In this document: positions 1 to 11,879 of the stretch, in pieces
Numbering within the stretch: position 1 is the first letter of the stretch
Layout of the letters: the number at the start of each line of letters is the position of its first letter
Source of the DNA: Calliopum simillimum
Lineage: Eukaryota; Arthropoda; Insecta; Diptera; Lauxaniidae
Assembly: GCA_951812925.1 (NCBI GenBank)
Contig: OX638368.1
Coordinates: 161,248,492 to 161,312,491 of the forward strand
DNA length: 64,000 nucleotides
Reading direction: 5' to 3'
Notes under the pieces: model-generated
The model's input: the letters and a program-made list of their open reading frames with translations, nothing else
Database searches by the model: none
Told to the model about the DNA's origin: nothing
Position numbers and translations under genes: made by a program

Positions 1-1200
1 TTTCACGGCATCTGAAATTTAATTGCTTGTAATTACAACTGCGTGCAGCGCCATCTGTCGCTCAGAGCGTTAACATTTTTGCAGAGAAATCAGTACATGC
101 ACACATGCACATTAAAATAATAAAAATTAAAAATCATGAAATTTAAACGCAGATTTGCTTATTTTCCACCTGCCTGAGTTTTTGTTTTTGGCATCGCAAA
201 CTTTTGACTCACAATTGAGGAAGTCGAGGGAATTTGACTATTTCAGAAAGTATTGCATATTGACTTTACAATTTAATAGACATGGAAGTTTCTAATAACT
301 CATGTTTGATGACCATTATTTAGGTGACTATTTTATTTTAATTCGGTTTGAGTTCATTTATGTTCATGACAAGAAGCCATCCATTTTAAACTAAAAAATC
401 ACTGAATTTGGAGCATTTTTATTTTTTCCATTAAAAGCATACAGATTAATAAAATCTTAGACTGTGCGCTCACTCAAATTTAGAAAAAGTAATGCATAGA
501 ATCGTCGGAAATTTGGTCAGAATTCCCAAAAAGATGTTACTTTCCGCTGTGCTAAAACTACTGTGATTTGGTCACATCCAAAGTTCTAAGAAAAATCTTT
601 CTCTCTAGATTCGTAGAGAAACTTTAAACTCATAGTACCTGGAGACCGATCCCTGCTCGGTCAACAATCTAATCTTATTATTTTAGTCGATGTTATTATT
701 CATAGCTAGTTTTTGTGATGGAATTCGTACCTTTTCACCTCCAATGTTCATGCTTTCAAAATGATAAATTAACCGATGAGAATAATAATAAGAAAAAATT
801 TGGAAAGTGTGGAATGGTATAGAGAAATATCAAAAAATTAAATAAATGGGATATGGCAGGCATCCAAAATATTTCGTCTATTGTATGGGGGCTGAAATAT
901 CATATCTTCAAAAGATCTTACCTCGGAAAGTAAAAGACCTATTGGAAAAGTTTTGATAAGGAAGAGTGTGGCTATTCAACGCCATTAATAAAAAAGGATT
1001 TCACCTTTTCTTGTAGACGCGCAGTTTAGACTGAACACAGCGTTTTCTTCAACTTCAAGCAAAGATATTTCAAAACCCTGCAGGTATAATGACTGTTCTG
1101 CTGATGAAGACGGATTCAGCGTCAAAAAGTACATAAGACTACATATTAAAAATAAAAAGTTCATTCTTTTTTTTTTTTGTGCCTGAGTTACTACTATAAC
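1..1200. other. AT-rich non-coding stretch, no feature recognised
   Basis: I see no long open frame, terminal inverted repeat, tandem array or RNA-like structure in this stretch. Base composition matches the unique AT-rich background elsewhere in the window. It ends where the ~420-bp tandem block begins. Confidence 0.5.
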
Positions 1201-1209
1201 TTAAATTTT

Positions 1210-2760
1210 TATTTTGGTAAAAAGTGGTCGTGGCAATTGTTGAACAAATCCCACTTTTCGTTATGCTTTAGATACTCATGATCCAGATCCGCATACCAAA
1301 TTTCATCAAAATACGTTGTAGCATTTGCGAGAAATAGCATTTTATTTGTTTTACTTGTATGGGAGGTTCCACGCGCACCGGCGATATATTGCCCATTTTC
1401 AGGTCTAATAAAAAGGAGACTCCCTACAGTTAAATTTACGAAGATTGCTTTAGTATTTTTTCTTTTTCTAGCGTATTATATTTTTGTAAGCGGTGCCACG
1501 CCTTTCAGTGAGTTTTTCCAATAAAACGGCATATCGCATATTATTCCTTGTTTTTAACAGTAACATCTCTTAAATTTTCTTAAAAATTATTGGAGTCGTT
1601 TTCGAATAATATCGAATCAAAATTTTGAATGGTTAAAAAGTGGGCCTGGCACTTTCTCGGTATCACCCACTTTTGTTTATATAAAAGGCATTTGCCAGCA
1701 ATAGCTGCGTACCCAATTCCATCAAAATATGTTGTACCATTTGCGTGAGATAACATTTAACGTGTTTTACTTGTATGGGAGATTCCACGCACATAGGCGA
1801 TATTTTCTCTACTTTCAGTTCGTAGGTGCCTAATAGCAAGTAGACTACCTTACGTTAAATTCAGAAAGATTGCTTTAGTAGTTTTCTTTTTAAAGCGTAT
1901 TATATTTCTGTGGGCGGTGCCACGCTCTTCATCGAGTTTTTCCAATCTAACAGCCTATCACATATTAACACTTGTTTTCAAGGGTACAATCTCTTAAATT
2001 TTCATTAAAATTGTTGGAGTCGTTTTCGAGTAATATTAAATCAAAATTTTCAACGGTTAAAAAGGGGGCATGGTACTTCTTCGATACCGCCCACTTTTCG
2101 GTTATTATAAGGCATTAATAAGCAGTACCTACATACCAAATTTCATTAAAATATCTTGTAACATTTGCGAAAAATAGCATTAAACGTATTTTGCTTGTAT
2201 GGGAGGTTCCACGCGCAGCGGCAATATTTCGTCCACTTTCAGAACAGAGATGCCTTTTAGCAATTACGCACCTCACAGTTAATTTCAGAATGTTTGCTTT
2301 ATTAATTTTCTTTTTATACCGTTTTATATTTTTGTGGGCGGTGCCACGCCCTTCAACAAGTTTTCTCAATGTAACGGCATATTACATATTAATCCTTGCT
2401 TGCAGAGGTAACATCTCCTAAATTTTCATCAAAATTGTTGGAGTCGTTTTTGAGTTATATTGAATCAAAATTTTCAAGGGCTGAAAAGTGGGCGTGGCAC
2501 TTCTTCGATCCCGCTCACTTTTTGTCCGTTACGAGGTATTATTAACCCGTACCCGCTTACCAAATTTCATCCAAATACCTTGTATGGTTTGCGAGTTATT
2601 ACTAAATCAAATTTAAAATTTAAGGCTGTGCCACGCCCTCTGGTGAGCATTTACAAAGTTCAAACCTAGCTCATTCTTCATTGTATGCTAATATCTAACA
2701 CTACTCCAAGTTTCATTGAAATCGCTGTAGTCGTTTTCGAGAAAAAATATTGGCACAGAA
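1210..2760 (+). repeat. Tandem block of about 3.5 units of ~420 bp with GCCACGCC motifs
   Basis: The landmark AAAAGTGGGCGTGGCA recurs in diverged form near 1221, 1637, 2058 and 2484, giving unit lengths of about 416-426 bp. A second landmark, TGTATGGGAGGTTCCACGC, recurs near 1357, 1775 and 2197. A third, GGGCGGTGCCACGC, recurs near 1490, 1910 and 2335, with a weaker one near 2623. Each unit also has a TTCATCAAAATA-type segment. The units are clearly diverged, so the array is old. The GGAGGT.CCACGC motif is shared with the GGGTATAA-ending family near 10.6, 15.4, 19.6 and 52.6 kb, suggesting kinship. I do not recognise a named family. Confidence 0.8.
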
Positions 2761-2825
2761 ATAAGTACAAAGAAACAAAGAAACAAAAAAACAAAAAAAC
2801 AAAAAAACAAAAAAACAAACATACA
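2760..2825 (+). repeat. A-rich (CAAAAAAA)n tail
   Basis: An 8-bp CAAAAAAA unit repeats several times, preceded by related AAAGAAAC units. It lies directly downstream of the ~420-bp tandem block, and its position is compatible with a 3-prime A-rich tail of that block. Confidence 0.8.
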
Positions 2826-2970
2826 ATTTTATCTCGTATAAGAAGAGAAGATATAAAGATAGTAAGAAAACTACCATCCTTACAAATTCTTACTGGTGAA
2901 TAACACGTTTTACTGTAATTGACCTTCATTAACTGCAACGGTACTGCTTTTGATATTATCGTCCCATATA

Positions 2971-3811
2971 TTGCGTGTACAACTTAAAAACCGGAATTTG
3001 ACGGTGGATGTCCGTACTAACAAATATCGTGAAAGCTCGAACTTTATATATATGTCATTTTGAGGGTACATTTGGCAGCTGTCAAAATCAGTCAACAAAA
3101 CAATTTTTTCTTGTGTGCATCATTATTAGTGGGTCATTTTTTTGCAAAGAAAACAGCTGCCGAAAGTCATCGCATTCTTGTAGAAGTTTATGGGGACTAT
3201 GCTCCAGCTGAATCAAGCTGTCGTGAGTGGTTTAAAAGTGATTACTTTGATGTCGAAGACAAAGAACGTCCTGGTCAGGACCAGCTAGGTGTGATCCATT
3301 ATGAGCTCTTGCCAGGTGGTCAAACCATTAATGCTCAATTCTATCGTCAACAATTGATCCAATTGAAGCAGAAAATGCAGGCAGAGCGGCCAACGTATGC
3401 GACCAGACATGAGTCAATCATTTTCCACCACGATAACGCTCGGCCACATATTGCTGCCCCAGTCAAAAATTACCTGGAAAACAACGGATGGGAAATCTAT
3501 ACAAATTTTTCCTCACCCGCCTTATAGCCCAGACCTTGCACCATCAGACTACCATTTGTTCCGATCGATGCAGAATGCCCTATCAGGAATACGCTTCACT
3601 TAAGTTCAAGATATCGAAAATTGGATAGATTCATTTTTGGCCGCCAAGCCGGCGCAATTTTTTTGGGATGGAATTCATAAATTGCCTGAAAGATGGGGAA
3701 ATGTTGTAGCTTCCTATGGACAATACTTTGAATAAAATATATTGTAACATTTTTCCACAATAAAGCATCAAATTTCGCTAAAAAATTCCGGTTTTTAAGT
3801 TGTACACCCAA
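2971..3811 (+). mobile_element. Internally deleted mariner-like transposon (841 bp)
   Basis: The ends form 29-bp terminal inverted repeats. The left end (2971-2999) contains GTGTACAACTTAAAAACCGG, and the right end (3783-3811) is its complement with one mismatch near the tip. TA dinucleotides at 2969-2970 and 3812-3813 flank the element, as expected for Tc1-mariner insertion. Full mariners are about 1.3 kb, so roughly a third is missing. The interior carries a broken mariner transposase. The element cannot be autonomous but has both ends. Confidence 0.93.
3060..3603 (+). pseudogene. Mariner transposase, deleted and frameshifted
   Basis: Mariner transposases cut and paste DNA using an N-terminal helix-turn-helix domain and a DDD catalytic domain. 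In the frame starting at 3060, the N-terminal part reads AAESHRILVEVYGDYAPAES followed by DVEDKERPGQ, typical of the mariner DNA-binding domain and linker. Just after PGQ the text jumps to LLPGGQTINAQFYRQQL, which lies well inside the catalytic domain, so the segment with the first catalytic Asp is lost. The second Asp motif, HHDNARPHIA, is present near 3427-3456. A frameshift around 3480-3510 moves the third Asp motif, YSPDLAPSDYHLF, to another frame. The spacing fits a D34D mariner. The deletion, the frameshift and the absence of the first Asp make it non-functional. Confidence 0.92.
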
Positions 3812-3850
3812 TAATATCTGACGGTGATGCTAAAAGATATGTTCAATGTA

Positions 3851-4888
3851 ACGGGTGATCCAATAAGAGCTTCTTACTTTGTTTTTTTAATAAATTACAT
3901 TGAGTATTGATGCAAATCTTTATTTGGAATGATAGCTCGGTTCCTACAACTCGATGTTTAAGAATTATTTTGTTGAAATATTGCCCACGACTAGCTCTTA
4001 AATGCTACATTGTGTGGGTCCAATTTTCGACAACTCTATCGACCATATCGGTCGGTATTTCTTAAATAACATGAGTTATGTTGGTTTCCAAAGCGTCAAT
4101 AGTTTCGGGCTTGTCGACATAAACAAGTGATTTAACATATCCCCAAAAAAAGTAATCCAATGTCGTCAAATCACATTGGTGGCCAAGTAAAAGGAGCATT
4201 CCTTGAGATGATGTTTTCGAACGTTTTTCTCAATAAAGTGATTGTTTCTCCAGCTGTATGGCATGTTTCGCCATCCTTTTGAAACCAGAGGTCGGCTACA
4301 CTAATATCCTAAACTTTTGGAAACAAAAATTCATTGATCATTGCTTTGTAGCGAGCACCATTGACCGTAACACGGGCTCCATCCGCCTTTTTGAAGAAAT
4401 CCGATGATGCCTCCTGCACATAAACCACAACAAAAAGTACATTAATCGAAATGCATTGGAAGCTTTTGGATTGCTTCTGCTTGTTCATTGGCCCAAATAC
4501 GGCAATTTTGCTTGTTAACGTAGTCGTTCAACCAGAAATGAGCTTCGTCGTTAAACACAATTTTTCGTTAAAATAATGGATCAATTTGAAGTTGTTGTAA
4601 AGCCCATAAGCCGAAATTGAAACGTACACCAAGATCAGCTAGTTTCAGTTCTTGTACGAGCGATCGGCGGCAAATGGATTGTTCACGGTTTGCACGAACA
4701 CTCTCTGCTACTGCTGCAATATTCTCTGAATTAAGGGCTCTATAGTATAGAGTCTATACACTCCGGTTGAATGATGAATGTCCAATAGTGTAAAATTGCT
4801 TCGAAATCGAATATGGACAAGCCATTAAACACATAAGAGTTGTCAAAACAACCCAGTTGGAAAAGGGACCTCGTATTGGATCACCCTT
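3851..4888 (-). mobile_element. IS630-Tc1-mariner superfamily transposon (1038 bp), defective
   Basis: The right end read on the minus strand starts AAGGGTGATCCAATACGAG, and the left end on the plus strand starts ACGGGTGATCCAATAAGAG, giving a short terminal inverted repeat. TA lies at 3849-3850 and 4889-4890. The interior codes on the minus strand for a decayed transposase of a different family from the mariner upstream. Only 39 bp separate this element from that mariner. Confidence 0.88.
3940..4760 (-). pseudogene. Decayed DDE transposase of the IS630-Tc1-mariner superfamily
   Basis: The minus strand reads, in pieces, ENIAAVAESVRANREQSICRRS, then LVQELKLADLGVRF, then NDEAHFWLNDYVNKQNCRIW with the first catalytic Asp. 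WFQKDGETCHTAGETITLL follows with the second Asp, then a WPP-containing segment with the third. The C-terminal part reads LDYFFWGYVKSLVYVDKPE and ends with HLRASRGQYFNKII. This is the layout of a widespread insect transposase family. Several in-frame stops interrupt it, frames shift at least twice, and part of the DNA-binding domain between CRRS and LVQEL is missing. The same family recurs at 61.3-62.2 kb and probably at 62.7 kb. Confidence 0.85.
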
Positions 4889-4890
4889 TA

Positions 4891-7229
4891 GAACAAAGCA
4901 ATTGATTTGAATGAATTTTGGAAGTTTGGCGGCCCACAATCATCTCCTATATCGAATAGCTTATCAGGTGCTAATTTATTTACCTTGAAGACAATGTGCT
5001 ATGAGAAACAGCTAAAAAAAATTTATAAAAATAAATCCCCTTATCGGCTTTATTTCAAAACTACCAAATTTATTTCCATTTCAATAACAAGTCACGCACT
5101 TGTCACAATTGGCGACCGAATGAGTGACGCCATTGGGTCGACTTCCCAAAAGCAGAGTTGGAAAGGATGAAGACTTTCAAATTCCAATTGTTGCTGTAAA
5201 TTTATGCAATTATCAAGTAACTGCTAGCAAATATATGGAATATATTCAAAGTAGTTGTTATCACTTCGTGTGGCTTTGACCAAATTGCCATGAGTAGCGG
5301 CGACAACGATGGTGGCCAAAATGTAACAAATTAGATTCCAATCGAATCATCATTTCGATTCCGCTCAATTCTATTCAATACAAATTCAATGCAATGCGAT
5401 TTCATTTCATTGGAGGTGTTCGGCTACAACGATGACAACAATGACAAACATAACAACAACAACAGCGACTTCCGTGAATTTATTTTCCGCACTTTGCACC
5501 AAAATGGCAAATAAATTGAAACGCAGCAAAAATCCAATGAAGCCGACGACCGCACGCAAATGAAGATCCATGACCACGACGCGGCTGCAAGAGGTATTTG
5601 GAGGAGCACAAGGGCGAAGGATGTAGTATGAGGGAACACGGGCTATTCGCTAGTCGACTGAATTATTCTTGCAATAAATCTACGAGCCAACGAGGTAATG
5701 ATTTAATTTATAGCGAATTTTCCATAAATTAAAATTCCTTTGGCGCGAAAATTTGCGATGTTTGCGGTTGTGGTTTATGCGTTTTTGTTGAGTTTTTTCC
5801 ATTTATTGTTACTACAAAAAGAACTTTTCCACTGTGGACTATAGGTACTCGTATTAAAAATGCCCACTGTCTAAAAAACAAAATTTGAGTAATTGAAATT
5901 ATGATATTTCTCAAACTATTTTTGCTCCCTGAGCCCCATCTAAACAATTCACTATGTACCTTTAAACCGAATAACCAATCAACTGCAACACAAATGAAGA
6001 GATGTACCCACTTGGTGCTTGGTGTGTGACAAAATCGTTACAGCAGCGATAAAGAAACCAAATCCGGTAACTTGCTCGAAACTCATAATTCATTCATGCG
6101 CACCATTTTGCTGTTAAATGGTCTCCGACGGAATCTTGTTTACCAAAATGTTTAATTACTCATTTAGTGAGGCTGTTGAACAAATTATTAACACCAACTC
6201 GTACATCCACCGATGATGATGATGACCAACGAACCAACCAACCAGCCAAGCACTCGGGCACGGCGGTGAGATGCGATTAATTTATTGTTCTGCGATCGCG
6301 AGACTCTGTACACCACCAAGTGGTCGCATTTGTATGTTGGATAGCGATTTATATTGGGGGAAATTTGAAATGGATTTTAGCAGTTTTTAATTTCTTTCGA
6401 AATGAAGAATTAACTTAACACAAAAGGATTTATAAATAATTACTTATACATTATTGAACATGCTCCATGGTCAACTCACTTCCTTATATCCATAAAACTA
6501 CTAATTAACAACCTACGCTTTTGTTTTCGAATATCAACTTTGGATATGACCTACTCAAATGCTCTCTAACAAAATTGGCCGGTACCTTAAATAGTTGAGT
6601 CGACCCACACCAAAAACGAAAAATCTACTCTTAAAAATTGACATATCAAAGTGACAAGCAACCAACCGGCCAGCCAGCCAGCCAGCGACTTTAATGGCCT
6701 CCTCCACTGGCAGCACTCAGCAAGTTGATTATTCTTTGTTGTTGTCCATAATTCATTACGTTTCCATAATAATTCGTCAAATGGATGCTGGTGATGTTGT
6801 CGTGGACGTTGCCGCTGCTGCCTTTCTATTGATGAAATGGTCGACGTAAGCGACGCGTAACATTTGCGTTTTTCTGTGACTGATTTTTACCAGCTTCTTT
6901 TTCTGTCAGTTCTGTTTTGTTTATGTTGGTAAGCGTGTGTCTTCACCCGCATGAAATGTCACTTTCGCGTAGTTATATTGGGTTAAGTTAAGGTTTGATG
7001 AAGCCATCATCATTGGGCATCATTAAGGGGCGCCATACAGAATGAGGCTTAATGCATCAAGTAACCAATCGTTAAATGTCCAGCTAATTTGTCAATATCA
7101 AATGAGCAGTTTGATGGTGTCATTTGACAGAAAGAAAGAAGCTGTATTATTTTTCTTGTTATGTAACAAAATTTCTTTTGTTCGGAACGATTTTTTTAAA
7201 TCAATAATAAAAGTGCAATGTAAAATTAA
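4891..7229. other. Unique non-coding DNA with short triplet and CCAG tetramer runs
   Basis: No credible gene is seen. Small features are an AACAACAAC run near 5450, a CCAACCAACCAGCCAAG run near 6235-6250 and a CCAGCCAGCCAGCCAGCG run near 6670-6687. Open frames of 60-90 codons occur on both strands but lack family motifs. The stretch could be intronic or regulatory DNA. Confidence 0.45.
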
Positions 7230-7460
7230 AATTGTCTTGGTCTTGGTAATTTTTCGAGAACAAGACGCTGATATAATTTCAAGATTAAGACTGACACTGC
7301 TATGATCTTGGTCTTGGTTATGATGATCATCAAGACTTGCTTTTGAGTCTTGGTAATTAATGGTTAATAGGTGTTTTACAGCCCATTCATACATCAAATC
7401 TTCTCTCAATTCGAAATATGGCATCTTAAAAACCCAACTCAGTGTCTTGGTCTTGGTTTT
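7230..7460 (+). repeat. Cluster of degenerate CTTGGT hexamer runs
   Basis: GTCTTGGTCTTGGT-type runs occur at about 7231-7247, 7305-7320, 7348-7356 and 7441-7458, with inverted forms such as GAACAAGACG between them. The same vocabulary recurs at 13.66-13.74, 46.80-46.83, 58.08-58.11 and 58.64-58.79 kb, which points to a dispersed low-complexity family. Confidence 0.6.
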
Positions 7461-7469
7461 ATACCGATT

Positions 7470-9600
7470 TAAATTATGAAAATCTGTACAAATCCAATGT
7501 GAAATGGATGATGTTGAAAAGATTCTATTTACAAAACGTATTGGAAAACATTAAAAAATACAGATTTGTAGCACAGTTCTGTCTAAATTGCTTTGTAAAT
7601 CGCCTAAGACGTTGAAAGTTTTGAATATTTGGATAAATTGATCTTCATAGCAATTCAAGAATACGTAAAAGTGTATTCTGTCATAATCTAAAATTTCAAA
7701 ATAAGATTTGGGCTCAAAATTATATAGAACTCAGTAGCTTAACGAGGCATGTTCGAAAGGGGCCATCACTATGGAATTTCGCAAGCTTTTGAAGTCATAT
7801 TTCCACCGTGCGCCGCTACCCCAAGCACTATCCTCAGCTCTTTTTCATGTTTTTATACTCCAGTTTCATTGTGACATATTTGCGATATTAAAATTCATTA
7901 GATGCACCACTTTGAGCGCGTACTCTACAAAAAACACCTGAACACATGCAACAAATTGATTGATTGATTCATGGCATAAGCTTTAACGTACTTTCAGGCA
8001 ACAGCAGCAACAATAACAAATTCATGCGATGAGATATTTCATCAGCAATGCAATAAAATAAATATTTCCGCTCGGTTAACACAGTGAAATTATGAATGCG
8101 CGTTGCAATAAAATAAATTACACAAAATGCAAAAATGCAGCTTCATATCTTGAATTATTAATGAGATCAGCAGAATTGTACAGGTCAACACCGCACACAA
8201 CACTAAACGTGGAATTGCACCTTGACGCATTATTCACAAGATCCTGCAAGGATATGCAAGTCATTGTAAGTACAATTAACGGAGGGTCCAATCAAACCAT
8301 AAACCGACACTCAATTGGACAGGCACAGACGTACCACGATCAAAACATGAAAACTTGACAAGTCCACTGACCATGACACAACATTTACAAACAACCCGTG
8401 ATACGGAAAATACTTTGAGGTACACAGGACAATGAATATGTGAAATATAAAACCCTGTGGACTAGGGATGGTCTTCAAATGTTAAAAGATTTAATATCGA
8501 AATTCCGAAATGTCATGCTGTTGCATTTTATGTTAGCAAGAAAACTAAGTCAAAAACACCTTGCCAGGATTAATCTACAAACAGATGTGACATTTGCCTA
8601 GTCCCGATACAACAAACAACATAAAGGATGACGAGTGATAAACATCATTTGGTGATAATAAATCAAAATTTTAACTTTCTGTTCTTTTCTCCGCATCAAA
8701 AGGTGTTTATTATAAACATTTACTTTTAACTGCGGCGTCAAGTGGTTTCTGTGCAAGCATTTTTCCGAATTAACTGCGATCCCGGCACAACATGTGAACC
8801 AACTGAACTGAGAGAACAAAACGACATACGAGAAATGTTTGCCCTGTCAAGTTTGACAAAACTTTTTAGTTTCACCTATGGGGAAGAAACAACAAACTCC
8901 ATAAAGAATCATAAAGCGGTTGGAACAAAAACGAAAGAAACAAAGAAATTAAAATACTTTTGATGGCGTTAGAAAAGTGATTTTTGATCGGGCACTAAAA
9001 AATATGATTTATGGTTTCTCTCACATGCTGGATGCTGCTTGATGTATGATCGTTTCGCTGGTTGGCTGCGGCTGTGAGTTGGGAACATTTTTGTCTATGG
9101 CGCCGATGCGACTGTAAGGCGCAAGTATAACAGTTGAGTTGAAGCGTGCCGCAGGCCACATACGAAACGAACATATAAAATGTTGCAAGATTGATTTTTA
9201 TTTTTATTTTGTAATTTACCCAAATGCGAAGACCCACTTAGTTTGGAATAAAGAGAGTGTGATTTTGTGACCATATCGTAGTGAACGCCTCAATTTTGTC
9301 CGATTAGTAATGCATTCCATAGTGTTAGCAACGCTTGAAGATTTTAGCACTTTGTAGTGAAGAGAAATATATGGATTGCTGGGTGATTCAGCAACAGTAA
9401 AACAAATGCAAATGTGAAATCACTGTTTGCAGTTTTTTTCATACGAAAATACGGGCCCATTTTAGTCAACATATAAAAAATTTTTTCCAATACAATTTTA
9501 ATACTATCGTTATTCCTTAAAAGTCCCCAAAAACTTGGGTAGAGGCAACATGTTTCCAAGCTGTATTCAGAACATTTCAGTAAATTTAGTTTTAATATCA
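7470..9600. other. Unique AT-rich DNA, no gene recognised
   Basis: Open frames at 8092-8358 (plus) and 8995-9237 (minus) are short and show no recognisable domain. No inverted-repeat element or tandem array stands out. Confidence 0.4.
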
Positions 9601-9602
9601 GG

Positions 9603-10000
9603 ACACACAGGTTCAATATCCTTAAAAGCTGGCCAAATGTCGAAAAAAAAAAAATTTTATGGAATGTGTAGTGTAACTGATATTCATAGACCACAAAATA
9701 TTGATTAGAAAGATACAGGTAACAACGCTCAATTCTGTAAGTAGAAAGTAAAACTAAGTGTTCACTGAACCGATTTGAATGTTTGAATATGGAACCTCTT
9801 CGTAAAAGGGAGTACTGTCAAACCTCTGAGCCGAAAACTTGAAACAAATTATACAAATTAATTTACAGAATCAGTCAATGGCTAATAAAATGGGCGGAAC
9901 TAAATTGTTCCGCAATGTTCCGCCAAGATTTTATTTGTTTTAAGAAGATTGAGACCTTTTTTAACACATATCATAAGATTGAGACGCCCTTTTTAGATCT
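9603..10000 (+). repeat. Dispersed repeat, copy 1 (partner at 21.2 kb)
   Basis: From GTTCAATATCC and AAAAGCTGGCCAAA onward, the order of short matches parallels 21189-21700. Matching segments include AGCTGGCCAAA.GTCGAAAAA, GATATTCATAGACC.CAAAA, AGAAAGTAAAA, GTTCA.TG and AGAAGA.TGA.ACCTT. The copies are strongly diverged with many indels. A third partial copy starts near 25716. The family is unknown to me. Confidence 0.7.
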
Positions 10001-10116
10001 TTTTTTCTGAAAAATTTTACCCTTGTGACACAATGCCGCACAAATGGTTAGTTGCCATAAAACTGGTCCTTTTATAAATATAAAGAACTTTGTAAGTAAC
10101 GGAGATGCCAATGAAT

Positions 10117-10180
10117 ACAGGGTGTAACCGATAAGGTTACAAAGCTTCTAGCAGGTGAAAGAGAGGGCCCAGACTAACAA
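10117..10180 (+). repeat. Dispersed repeat containing GATAAGGTTAC, plus copy
   Basis: CCGATAAGGTTAC followed by AAGCTTCT and GGCC.AGACTAA is found again in reverse complement at 19435-19495. Two copies in opposite orientation imply a transposed sequence, perhaps the end of a longer element. No partner terminus could be identified. Confidence 0.6.
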
Positions 10181-10610
10181 AAAATTGCAGCTTAGGGGGG
10201 TCTTAAATGTTCAAACTAATTTTCTGACTTGTTTTAGAGAAAAAATTTCTTAACGATTTATAGAAAACTTTTCCATAAAAAACTTTTAGCTATTTATATG
10301 AGCTAATTAAAAGGCTATTTTTTTCACAGAGCTTAAAAAGATTTCGCAAAGTTCTGGACCATTAAAGTTGATATTTTAAATTTTTTCCCACTTTTTGACC
10401 TTGGCAGCCATTTTAGTATAAAAAAAGTTCTAATAAGATACACTGTTATAATTTTTGTGAAAATTACTTTAATTCAGTATCACTTTTATTATACCAATTT
10501 TTTGATTTGAGGTCAGAAAAAAATACTTTTATGTAACAACTCATGCGTTAGTCGCATACGTTGCGCTGCACTTTATCTAGCGGAGCCTTTAATTGTTCCT
10601 TAAAAGTATT

Positions 10611-11085
10611 TTTATACCCTGCACCGAGGGTATATTCACTTTGTCCTGCCGTTTGTAACGCAGAGATGGAGGCGTGGCAGAAATAAAAAAGTATATATAT
10701 TCTTGATCAGCGTCATAAGTCGATATAGCCATGTCCGTCTATCTGACTGGCTGGCTGTGTGTGGAAATACATTTTTTGGGAAACTGAGCAAGATAATTCA
10801 ATGAAATTTGACATCCTGCCTCCGTCGTCAAAGAGAGCTCGTAGGATTGAAAATGAGCAAAAAATATATTCATAATGCAACTTTAGGAGTAAGTATTTTT
10901 CACCGCAATGCAGCCAAAATACACAAAAATACTAGGAATAGTCAGCCCAAGTTATGAGCAAAAATTAGGCAAGTCCGAAAAGAGGGCGTGGAACCTCCCA
11001 TATAAGCAAAAGTTTCAAAATACTGCAGTGTAGGATATTTAATGATTGGGCAGGCCAAAGATTGCACCCTTACTAGTTGTTTTTA
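10611..11085 (-). mobile_element. GGGTATAA-family repeat element, one-unit copy
   Basis: Read on the minus strand it begins ACTAGTAAGGGTGCAATC, contains one GGGAGGTTCCACGCCC unit, then GACGGACATGGCTATATCGA, GATCAAGAATATATATAC and TGCCACGCCTCC. It ends at the hairpin TATACCCTCGGTGCAGGGTATA. Plus-strand copies lie at 15374-16022, 19575-20371 and 52575-53312. There are no terminal inverted repeats and no coding capacity. The terminal hairpin recalls rolling-circle elements, but no CTRR end is visible. Confidence 0.82.
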
Positions 11086-11339
11086 AATTACGAGTTGAAA
11101 TTCCTTTAAGTCATAAGCAAAACATTCTGAGCTTCCTACATTTCTTACGAGAAGTGATTGTTGAAGCTGAACTTCTATGACATTTCTTCAAACGCAGAGA
11201 TTACAAGTTGCTGGAGCAGACAATGATGGCAATCCTAACCAGTGCTGATGTGCCACAACCAGTTTAAATATCCGTATGAACTTAGTTGCTTCAGCTGGCT
11301 GCAGTTTCGCCAGTTGTTGGCCTGTTGCTGGATAATCGC

Positions 11340-11780
11340 ATTTTCAAAATTTTTAATGAGCGAAACTGCGTTGTTGTTGCTGGCACAGCCACAGTAGCAA
11401 CAGCAACAGCAGCAACAACTGCAACATCGAATGCAATCGCTGATAAATCATAATCACGGTGCGCATCGCTGAATTTGCAACGGAAACAGCAACTGTTGCT
11501 GCTGCTGTTTGCTGCATTGCTGCAGTGGCAATAGTTACTAAAAGGCGTTGCTGTTGCGCCAGCTACTGTGCAATAGCAACAAATAATGTTGCTGATAATA
11601 TTGTTGTTGCTGTTTTGCGCACAAAGACAATAATTAATTTAAGTGCGCATGCGCACGCGGAGGTGAAACGCATTCGCATTTAACGACTAAATGAAATTGG
11701 AAACGGCTCAGGCATTTTACGCTGCTGTTGGCACACAATTGCTGCTGCTGCTGTTGCTGCAATTGTGGTTGGGGGAAAGC
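11340..11780. repeat. CAG/CAA and GTT/GCT triplet-rich segment
   Basis: Interrupted runs of CAACAGCAACAGCAGCAAC type occur at about 11390-11430, CTGTTGCTGCTGCTGTT at about 11480-11510, and GCTGCTGCTGCTGTTGCTGC at about 11740-11760. Both strand orientations occur. Such interrupted opa-like tracts are common in fly genes and introns. The frames through them (for example 11459-11683) have no domain, so I do not call a gene. Confidence 0.8.
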
Positions 11781-11879
11781 GGCACGTTGAGGCGTTGCTC
11801 GATGCAGCCATTTGACAGGGTTGCCATTGCACAAAATGACTGATGCGCAATAAATTTTGCAATTTTACGAGCAACCGAG

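Noticed and set aside
10611..11085. GGGTATAA family as a typical Helitron
   Set aside because: The 3-prime hairpin is present but I could not see a TC start or CTRR end; left as unclassified.
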